From Synergistales bacterium (GTDB taxonomy: Bacteria; Synergistota; Synergistia; Synergistales; Aminobacteriaceae), in the NCBI GenBank assembly GCA_025997935.1, contig BNVG01000066.1, forward strand, positions 1-11,153: a stretch of 11,153 bases of DNA. Reading direction: 5' to 3'. Every line of letters starts with the position of its first letter. The first letter of the stretch is position 1. Under the pieces are notes generated by a model. That model worked only from the letters and a program-made list of their open reading frames with translations. It made no database searches and was not told where the DNA came from. Below, piece by piece: positions 6,380-11,153 of the stretch. The translations under genes and the position numbers were made by a program.

Positions 6380-8233
6380 ATGCAGTTTCACGAAAAATTT
6401 CACGCGGCGCTGAGGGATTTGCATATTACAAACGCAGCGCTGGCACTCGAATCGGGCATCGATCCTACTTCGATCAGCCGTTATCGCACAGGAGCCCGCC
6501 CGATACCCTCAGAGAACGGGCATCTCCGACGCCTTTGCGACGCGATCTCAAAGCTCCTGCCCTCGAATTTCAACGCTCTCACCCTGCCTAAAGGAGCGCG
6601 GGAGCGTGCGAAAGAAGATGCTCTGAATGCGGATCGAGTGGCGGACATCCTGTTTTCGTGGTTCTCCGAAGAGGAAGAGCATCCTGATGACGGAAAGAAA
6701 GAGATATTGGCTCGAAAGGATTTCGGTGAAAAGCTGATCGCGCTTATGGACGCGGCAGGTGTGTCGAACATTCAGGTTGCGCGCGCGCTCGCAGTTGACG
6801 GCTCCACCATCAGCCATTACCGTACAGGTCTGCGTTTCCCTTCGTCCAGAAGCGGCTTTGTCGAAAAAATAAGCGCATACATCTGTCAGATAGCGAAAAG
6901 CCACCGACAAAAAATGCTCATTGCGAACATCGCGGGGCTTGAATCGGAAGCGGACATGACGCAGGAGAAGCTGCAAAAAGCTCTTATGAGATGGTTTTTC
7001 GAAAATTGGACTCCGAAGGAGAACATCTTTGGCGTGAATTCTTTCCTGGAACGAGTGGACAGCTTTCGCTACGCCGGTTCGGGTGTCCTTCCCGCCGGAG
7101 TTATTCCTCTGGACAAGATAGCGCCCCTGGCGGGAGACCTGTCCGGGCATGAATCTTACTGGGGTGTGCGTGGGGTACAGAGCGCGTCGATTCGTTTTCT
7201 CTACCACGCCGCGATGCAGGATGCGCCGCGTACGCTTTTCCTGCATTCCGATCAGGCGATGGACTGGATGATCGTCGATCCGAAGTTCACGGCGGTTTGG
7301 GCGTCGCTGATGGTTCATACCCTGATGAAAGGGAACAGAATAAAAATCATCCACGCGGTGGACAGGCCAGAGATGTCCGAATCCATAGAACGATGGGTTC
7401 CTCTTTACATGACCGGAGGAATAGAACCTTACTATTTGAAAACCAACGAGCGTAACCTTTTTCGGAATACCCTGTTTATCGCGGACAGCCTTGCCTGCAT
7501 CACTTCGAGTTGCGTCGCCGGCACGGAGGACAGAGCGGAATACGTATACGACACCGACCAGCGCCAGATCGACAGCGCAAAAGAACAGTTCGACGCGCTA
7601 CTCGCCTCATCCAGCGAGCTGATGCGCATTTATCGCGGACAAAAGGACATCCCGGCCTTCGAGATGCGGAAGAACGTCTTCTGGTCGCAGGGTGGAGACG
7701 CGGCGCTCCTCACGCCGTCCCTGTCTCTTGCGTCGATGCCCGGGGAACTGCTCTCGTCGATGCTGACTCGCGCCGGCGTCGAGGCTGCGAAACGTCAGGA
7801 GATCATGCGACTGCACGCGACACACGAGGGATGGCTGACGCGTCAGATCGCGCATGGAAACCTGGACGATTTCTCCGTTGCGGCCGGAGCCGAAAAAAGT
7901 CTTCCGGCTGAAAAGGCGTTTTGCATCGACATCCCGGCGTACATCGTCCCGGAACCGATTGCCTATACGCCCGAAGAGTACGCCGCGCACCTCGAACATG
8001 CCCGCGAGATGGACAGACAAAACCCAAATTATCGCTTTTGGGAGCTACCGGAAAGCCCGCTCCGCTATATCCGTATCATTCAGAGAAAAAAGGGCAGAAA
8101 ATTCGAGACGATCTTCGAAAGGGCGGACGAACAATTGATCGCGTTCGCTTTCAACAATTCACAGATGAGCGAAGGGTTCAACAACTTTCTTGCCTCGATG
8201 AAAAAGAAAGCGCGAAGAAAATTTGCCAGGTGA
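6380..8233 (+). CDS. Large protein with two N-terminal Cro/CI-type HTH segments
   Basis: ATG 6380 is preferred over the in-frame GTG 6371 because AGAGG (6367-6371) sits 8 nt before the ATG and overlaps the GTG. The product is 617 aa. Two helix-turn-helix segments resemble each other, near residues 16-45 (ALALESGIDPTSISRYRTGA) and 128-155 (VARALAVDGSTISHYRTGL); both contain IS-x-YRTG. They are followed by a linker, then a large region (about 215-420) with LFLHSDQAMDWM, GNRIKIIHAVDRPEM and RWVPLYMTGGIEPYY, and a basic C-terminus (MKKKARRKFAR). I do not recognise the C-terminal region; its alternating beta-strand-like and helical stretches suggest a folded alpha/beta sensor or enzyme domain. It is likely a cytoplasmic DNA-binding regulator. 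Ordinary Xre regulators are 70-250 aa with one HTH, so the doubled HTH and the length are unusual. It may control itself and the divergent membrane protein through the dyads at 6256-6297. Confidence 0.8.
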   Translation: MQFHEKFHAALRDLHITNAALALESGIDPTSISRYRTGARPIPSENGHLRRLCDAISKLLPSNFNALTLPKGARERAKEDALNADRVADILFSWFSEEEEHPDDGKKEILARKDFGEKLIALMDAAGVSNIQVARALAVDGSTISHYRTGLRFPSSRSGFVEKISAYICQIAKSHRQKMLIANIAGLESEADMTQEKLQKALMRWFFENWTPKENIFGVNSFLERVDSFRYAGSGVLPAGVIPLDKIAPLAGDLSGHESYWGVRGVQSASIRFLYHAAMQDAPRTLFLHSDQAMDWMIVDPKFTAVWASLMVHTLMKGNRIKIIHAVDRPEMSESIERWVPLYMTGGIEPYYLKTNERNLFRNTLFIADSLACITSSCVAGTEDRAEYVYDTDQRQIDSAKEQFDALLASSSELMRIYRGQKDIPAFEMRKNVFWSQGGDAALLTPSLSLASMPGELLSSMLTRAGVEAAKRQEIMRLHATHEGWLTRQIAHGNLDDFSVAAGAEKSLPAEKAFCIDIPAYIVPEPIAYTPEEYAAHLEHAREMDRQNPNYRFWELPESPLRYIRIIQRKKGRKFETIFERADEQLIAFAFNNSQMSEGFNNFLASMKKKARRKFAR

Positions 8234-8238
8234 TACAA

Positions 8239-8289
8239 TTAGGCTTGTTCTAAATCCTCATCGGCCAGCCTGGTAAAACGTATCCTCAT
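8239..8289 (-). pseudogene. ParE/RelE-like toxin fragment (right copy)
   Basis: Mirror of 2865-2915: 16 codons starting at ATG 8289 and stopping 5 bp from the end of the convergent double-HTH gene. Confidence 0.55.
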
Positions 8290-8296
8290 GATGTTC

Positions 8297-8431
8297 TCAA
8301 GATTTCCACTTTGCAAACGTAACAGCAGTTTCTTCCTCGGACGCAAATTCGCCTCTGTCTGCCTGGCGAATTCCTTCCTGTATATGTTCTAACTGCCAGT
8401 CCATCAGGTCTAAGTATGCATCCAAATTCAC
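8297..8431 (-). CDS. 44-aa ParD-like segment (right copy)
   Basis: Mirror of 2723-2857, with the GTG start at 8431 overlapping the antitoxin stop. Confidence 0.6.
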   Translation of the reverse strand: MNLDAYLDLMDWQLEHIQEGIRQADRGEFASEEETAVTFAKWKS

Positions 8432-8672
8432 AGGCTGATCAGTTCCTCGTCAGTCATTTTGAAGTCGTCCGCGAATTCTGCAGCCATCTTCCCTTCCAGT
8501 GTGCCAAGCTGTCTTTCCCGCGATTTCTTCCATCTTTCCTTTCATAAGGTACGATGACGGCGACGGTTTCTTTCCTTTTGCCGTACGACACAGCTATTTC
8601 CGTTCCCGAAACCATTTCTTTGATGACGGAAGAAAAACTTGTTTTAGCCTCGGCAAGCGATAGAGTTTTCAT
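8428..8672 (-). pseudogene. Frameshifted Phd/YefM antitoxin (right copy)
   Basis: Mirror of 2482-2726. The missing base would lie in the T-run at 8540-8542 on the plus strand. The frameshift is present in both arms, so it arose before the arms were duplicated, or the arms are one sequence read twice. Confidence 0.85.
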
Positions 8673-8699
8673 TTTAAGCCCTCCTTCTTTCACGTATTT

Positions 8700-8728
8700 A
8701 TTATCGTGTACTTGTCCACGTTGGTCAA
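8700..8728 (-). promoter_or_regulatory. Antitoxin promoter and operator (right copy)
   Basis: Mirror of 2426-2454: TTGACC, 17 bp, GATAAT on the minus strand, with the imperfect palindrome over the -35 box. Confidence 0.75.
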
Positions 8729-8738
8729 GAATGTGTCA

Positions 8739-8869
8739 GGGGGGATGATTTTTATAAAATTCAGTGCCTGTCGGGACTATAGCATTCTAAAAAGAGGGGG
8801 GGGGTGAAATTTTCATGCAGGGGGGGTGAGAAAAAATCACCCCCCCCTTTGGGGGGGGGGGGGTGATTT
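8739..8869 (+). repeat. Cluster of G-tracts followed by TGA
   Basis: Four G-runs occur within 131 bases: G6 (8739-8744), G9 (8796-8804), G7 (8820-8826) and G13 (8851-8863). Each is followed at once, or after one A, by TGA and A/T-rich bases. A short C8 run lies just before the last one. Such spacing allows G-quadruplex formation on the plus strand. The repetition of run plus TGA suggests related short repeats. Apart from the doubtful ORF at 8826-9065, no gene is visible between the antitoxin promoter and the surface-protein leader. Confidence 0.7.
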
Positions 8870-9065
8870 ACAGAAGGGGTTCTGTTTCCTTATAGTGACA
8901 TCGTTCTGCAACTCTGCTGCATTACCGTATGCGGACGGAAACTGCGAGCAATTCTTCACCGAACTCGACGGAGACGACGCTTTTCTGATCAACGCCGAAT
9001 TTGGAGAAAGCAAACAGGTCGGCAGGTACTGGATAACGGGGACTTCAACGTCAAGAGCTGATTGA
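8826..9065 (+). CDS. Doubtful 79-aa ORF, possible gene remnant
   Basis: A GTG-started frame (8826) passes through the C8/G13 hairpin (residues about 5-14, HPPLWGGGG). It then has a short hydrophobic stretch (CFLIVTSFC), an acidic, ordinary-looking segment (NCEQFFTELDGDDAFLINAE) and ends TSTSRAD. The first part is low-complexity and probably not coding. The segment from about residue 34 looks more like protein and may be the tail of a decayed surface-protein gene; another frame ends VLDNGDFNVKS at about 9059, which hints at a frameshift. I see no convincing ribosome-binding site. I cannot assign a family. Confidence 0.25.
   Translation: MRKNHPPLWGGGGDLQKGFCFLIVTSFCNSAALPYADGNCEQFFTELDGDDAFLINAEFGESKQVGRYWITGTSTSRAD
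8834..8869. repeat. Perfect G/C hairpin, REP-like
   Basis: AAATCA plus C8 (8834-8847) pairs with G8 plus TGATTT, the right half lying within G13 and 8864-8869. This gives a 14-bp perfect stem with a loop of TTT and five G. It resembles short repetitive extragenic palindromes and could stop transcription in either direction, although no gene clearly ends here. Confidence 0.85.
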
Positions 9066-9087
9066 AAGGGGTGGTCGATTGAACGAA

Positions 9088-9113
9088 GGTGTGACGATTT
9101 TGCGCGTGGGGTT
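9088..9113 (+). promoter_or_regulatory. Shared leader element of surface gene 1
   Basis: This 26-bp sequence (beginning GGTGTGACG, ending GCGCGTGGGGTT) is identical to 10170-10195. The match extends 7 bp further upstream with two differences. After exactly 30 unconserved bases both copies continue with AGGAGTGTGT (9144-9153), an extended ribosome-binding site. The ATG is at 9157. In this copy CGATTTT (9095-9101) can pair with AAAATCG (9124-9130), but that pairing is not kept in the second copy. It could be an operator, an activator site, part of a promoter, or a conserved mRNA leader. Confidence 0.65.
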
Positions 9114-9156
9114 GTTTTTTGAGAAAATCGGTTGAATAGAAAGAGGAGTGTGTGAA

Positions 9157-10086
9157 ATGAGAAAATTTTTTAGCGTGCTTTTGGTTTTAGCTCTGGTTGT
9201 TTTGATAGGCGTTTCGACCGGATTTGCCAAAGAGGTAACAGGAACAATCACTCAGAATGAAAGAGTGGCTTTTAATAAATTTTGGCCAGTGGGTCTTTGG
9301 AACGCGGCCACCAAAAAATATTCGCTCCCTCTCGAGATTGGAGGATTCCAAGCACCTCAAAAATTAAGTGCGGGTTACGAGACTGGCGGTTACAACACTC
9401 TAAGTGGTTTGCCTGATGTGTATTACACTGTAGCGTACAAATACGCAATCGGTGATGAATCTGTAGTAGCGATTAGTGATGGGAAGGATACTAATTTTCC
9501 GACCCTGGTATTAACACCGGTAAAGCCGGGAAAGGCCACTGTAACCTACACGGCGACCGTAACGAACGTGAACTACAAGTCCCGGAAGGGTACGCCTTAC
9601 GAGGGAGACCGGTATAACGATATTCAAGAGACTTTCACGCACACAGAAACCGTGGAAATTGAGGTGGCGGGAGAAACGCAGGACGAGTCTTTTACTGTAA
9701 GCATAGCGCCCTCCAGCAAAACAATCAAAGTCGGCGAGGAAGCGACTTTGACGGCGAGTATAACGCAGAACGGCGTGGAAGTTCCGGCGGGACAGTACTC
9801 GGCGTTCGAGTGGAAAGACGAGGATTTCGTCAGCAGCTCCGTGACGCTGGCTTCCAGCGGAGTGAAGAACGCAACCTGCACCATCCGCGGGCAGAAGGCA
9901 GGGAGCGGTAAAGTTATCGCCACTACGAAAGTGGGCGACAAAACATACACGGCGACCTGCAATGTGACGGTCACGGCGTCGGACACCGACAATGACAGTG
10001 GCGGCGGCGGCGGCGGTTGCTCGACAGGCGCATTCGGCTTCGTGGCTTTCGCGCTGGCGGCGCTGGTGGTCGCGCGTAAAAAGTAA
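9157..10086 (+). CDS. Secreted Ig-like surface protein with Synergist-CTERM-like tail
   Basis: 309 aa from ATG 9157; AGGAG at 9144-9148 is 8 nt upstream. Residues 1-24 are a Sec signal peptide (MRKFF, hydrophobic core, cleavage after GFA). Residues about 25-172 form a beta-rich region with VKPGKATVTYTATVT. Residues about 177-275 form a second Ig-like (BIG2-type) domain starting TVSIAPSSKTIKVGEEATLT. After TDNDS come six glycines, CSTG, a hydrophobic stretch (AFGFVAFALAALVVA) and RKK. This is the three-part pattern of C-terminal sorting signals, and the G-rich plus C form matches the Synergist-CTERM type as I recall it. The protein is therefore probably exported and then anchored or processed at the cell surface. 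No binding partner can be inferred. The 5' half is AT-richer than the 3' half. Confidence 0.88.
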   Translation: MRKFFSVLLVLALVVLIGVSTGFAKEVTGTITQNERVAFNKFWPVGLWNAATKKYSLPLEIGGFQAPQKLSAGYETGGYNTLSGLPDVYYTVAYKYAIGDESVVAISDGKDTNFPTLVLTPVKPGKATVTYTATVTNVNYKSRKGTPYEGDRYNDIQETFTHTETVEIEVAGETQDESFTVSIAPSSKTIKVGEEATLTASITQNGVEVPAGQYSAFEWKDEDFVSSSVTLASSGVKNATCTIRGQKAGSGKVIATTKVGDKTYTATCNVTVTASDTDNDSGGGGGGCSTGAFGFVAFALAALVVARKK

Positions 10087-10099
10087 CGCCTTTTCACAC

Positions 10100-10134
10100 A
10101 AGGCGGCCGGGCGTTTTTTGAGACCGGCCGCCTT
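10100..10134 (+). terminator. GC-rich hairpin after surface gene 1
   Basis: AAGGCGGCCGG (10100-10110) pairs perfectly with CCGGCCGCCTT (10124-10134) around a 13-nt loop containing T6. The stem begins 13 nt after the stop codon. No strong T-tract follows (only ATTTGATT), so it may be a weak terminator or an mRNA-stabilising hairpin. Competing pairings exist: CGCCTT (10087-10092) with AAGGCG (10100-10105), and AACGCC (10085-10090) with GGCGTT (10110-10115). The second of these would sit directly before T6 and act as a conventional terminator. Confidence 0.6.
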
Positions 10135-10169
10135 ATTTGATTCGAGAACACCGTAATTTTTCGGACGAG

Positions 10170-10195
10170 GGTGTGACGATTTTGCGCGTGGGGTT
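10170..10195 (+). promoter_or_regulatory. Shared leader element of surface gene 2
   Basis: This copy is identical over 26 bp to 9088-9113. It is followed after 30 bp by AGGAGTGTGT (10226-10235) and the GTG start at 10240. The intervening 30 bp differ from the first copy, so the element and ribosome-binding site are conserved against a diverged background. Confidence 0.65.
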
Positions 10196-10239
10196 ATCGA
10201 GAAATTCTATTGACTGTTTACGAAAAGGAGTGTGTTGAG

Positions 10240-11153
10240 GTGAAAAAATTTATATCTCTGTTTTCAGTTTTCGCGCTGGCGATACTTTTGACGATGTCCA
10301 GTGTGCATATGGCCCATGCGGCTGGAGCCTGGGTGTTGGTGGGGAAGGATGTTGTATCTCTCGGCTCGAAGCGTGATGTTGTTATTGGTTTCGGCACAGG
10401 GACGATAGAAGGCGATATAAGCGAGAACAAGTTTAGCTATAGAAATAATTTAAAGATCGATGATGATATGAGCGTCTACACTGTGAAACAAGCCGAGGAA
10501 AGGGGGGAAATAACTTGGGAAGAACCGCCAGAGGTTGTGGGACCAGGGCAAAGTGGTGTATCAATACCGTTTGAGTGGATTATTTCAACAAAAACAAATC
10601 TTGAGCGAAATGACGGTAATGTAGATTTACAAACAAATAATACTCTCGTGAAGGGCCGTCTCGATTGGTGGCAAGATACTAATGTAGGTCTCGTCAGTGA
10701 TAATTATGGTGGTACTGAGTCTAATTATGGGAGCTATTTACAAGTACTTTTGGGTCCAGGTCAAGCTAAGGTAGCGACGTGTACAGATAAATTAGTAGTT
10801 AAATCGTGGAAAGCACCGCTTGAAGACGGAGACAGGAGTTTATTGATTCTTTCTATAAACGAAACTTGGGGTGTGAAATGGACATACGAATGGCGGACGA
10901 ACGAGCCCACGCTCTCCATATCTCCCTCGTCGGCAAGCATCCAAGTCGGCGGAACCGTTACCCTGACCCCGAATGTGACTCCTGCCGGAACAGAACTGAC
11001 CGGAAGCTACGACTGGAAGTACGAGGGAACCAGCGGCGCGGTGACCCTGGACGCCTCCGCACCGGGCAGCAGTCTCTACGTCAAAGGCCTGAAGGCCGGA
11101 AGCGGCTCGATCAACGTCACCGTCTCTACGGCGGCCGGGAAACAGCTCTCCGC
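10240..11153 (+). CDS. Secreted Ig-like surface protein, 3' end outside window
   Basis: GTG 10240 follows AGGAG (10226-10230) by 9 nt. The frame stays open for 304 codons to the window end. Residues 1-27 are a signal peptide (MKKFISLFSVFALAILL, cleavage after AHA). Residues about 28-221 are unrecognised, beta-rich and Trp/Asn-containing (for example GRLDWWQDTNVG). From about 222 an Ig-like BIG2-type domain begins: TLSISPSSASIQVGGTVTLT, later VKGLKAGSGSINVTV. It is clearly related to the second domain of the neighbouring protein (SIAPSSKTIKVGEEATLT and GQKAGSGKV). A C-terminal sorting tail like its neighbour's is expected but lies outside the window. Base composition changes sharply, from about 37% GC at 10441-10500 to 63% at 10981-11040. 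It probably forms a tandem surface-protein family with the gene upstream. Confidence 0.85.
   Translation, partial: MKKFISLFSVFALAILLTMSSVHMAHAAGAWVLVGKDVVSLGSKRDVVIGFGTGTIEGDISENKFSYRNNLKIDDDMSVYTVKQAEERGEITWEEPPEVVGPGQSGVSIPFEWIISTKTNLERNDGNVDLQTNNTLVKGRLDWWQDTNVGLVSDNYGGTESNYGSYLQVLLGPGQAKVATCTDKLVVKSWKAPLEDGDRSLLILSINETWGVKWTYEWRTNEPTLSISPSSASIQVGGTVTLTPNVTPAGTELTGSYDWKYEGTSGAVTLDASAPGSSLYVKGLKAGSGSINVTVSTAAGKQLS

Larger units (their letters stand above)
5688..11153 (-). repeat. Right arm of 5.47-kb perfect inverted repeat
   Basis: This is the mirror partner of 1-5466. It is probably the native arm, because the membrane-protein reading frame runs from it into the spacer and keeps a plausible sequence, including a further hydrophobic segment. 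It ends inside an open reading frame for an Ig-like surface protein. Repeated Ig-domain sequence is a plausible place for an assembly to stop, which would explain the symmetrical ends. Confidence 0.97.

Noticed and set aside
6548..7354. 268-aa open frame antisense to the double-HTH gene (mirror 3800-4606)
   Set aside because: It is a high-GC shadow of the regulator frame, with arginine/histidine-rich composition, no ribosome-binding site and no domain pattern.
8222..8277. TTTGCCAGG with CCTGGTAAA at the end of the double-HTH gene as a terminator
   Set aside because: The 9-bp stem has a G-T pair, a 38-nt loop and no T-tract; it may be chance at a recombination boundary.
9511..10151. Antisense frames of 196 and 175 aa over surface gene 1
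   Set aside because: They are proline/alanine- or arginine-rich mirrors of the Gly-rich tail and Ig domains; the sense strand has signal peptide, RBS and sorting tail.
9088..10195. The repeated 26-bp element as a CRISPR repeat
   Set aside because: There are only two copies per arm, about 1.08 kb apart, each in front of a gene; no spacer array or cas gene is present.
10209..10242. TTGACT at 10209 as promoter of surface gene 2
   Set aside because: A -10 at proper spacing would fall on the ribosome-binding site and start codon.
1..11153. Hairpin telomere or linear-replicon replication intermediate as origin of the palindrome
   Set aside because: A resolved telomere junction should be symmetric to its centre, but here a 221-bp asymmetric coding spacer lies in the middle, and no telomere-resolvase or phage genes are present.
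1..11153. Composite transposon with inverted flanking insertion sequences
   Set aside because: No transposase, terminal inverted repeats or target duplications were seen; the arms hold ordinary chromosomal-type genes and run into the window ends.

Overview
The window is dominated by one structure. Bases 1-5466 are the exact reverse complement of 5688-11153, with a 221-bp single-copy spacer (5467-5687) between them. Position x on one arm matches 11154-x on the other. Even the G13, C8 and G9 homopolymers are the same length in both arms, and both arms end at the same base inside the same gene. The window therefore holds only about 5.69 kb of independent sequence. The membrane-protein gene reads naturally from the right arm into the spacer but acquires an unrelated tail when read from the left arm. 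The native order is therefore most likely right arm plus spacer, with a fold-back at 5466/5467. Whole-genome-amplification or short-read assembly chimerism explains this better than a real cellular palindrome, but the sequence alone cannot decide.

The organism is probably a member of Synergistota. The main clue is the surface protein at 9157-10086, whose C-terminus (Gly-rich, GCSTG, hydrophobic stretch, RKK) matches my recollection of the Synergist-CTERM sorting signal. Composition is mixed, with GC-rich housekeeping-like coding and AT-richer 5' halves in the surface genes.

Native layout, read along the right arm: (1) a membrane protein (minus strand, 6191 down to the spacer), broken by the fold-back; (2) a divergent intergenic region of about 190 bp with overlapping dyads; (3) a 617-aa regulator-like protein with two N-terminal Cro/CI-type helix-turn-helix segments and a large unrecognised C-terminal part (6380-8233); (4) a convergent, decayed toxin-antitoxin module: a Phd/YefM antitoxin with a one-base frameshift, a 44-aa ParD-like tail and a 16-codon ParE/RelE-like start; (5) a G-tract and hairpin-rich stretch with a doubtful small ORF; (6) a secreted Ig-like surface protein with a Synergist-CTERM-like tail, then a hairpin; (7) a second secreted Ig-like surface protein that starts with GTG and runs off the window. 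The left arm repeats all of this in mirror image.

The two surface genes share a leader layout: an identical 26-bp element, exactly 30 bp of unconserved sequence, then an identical 10-bp extended ribosome-binding site. This is the best candidate here for an undescribed cis-regulatory element. The two-HTH protein next to a compound dyad operator, divergent from a membrane protein, is the best candidate for an undescribed regulatory pair. No mobile-element transposase, CRISPR array, rRNA or tRNA was seen.
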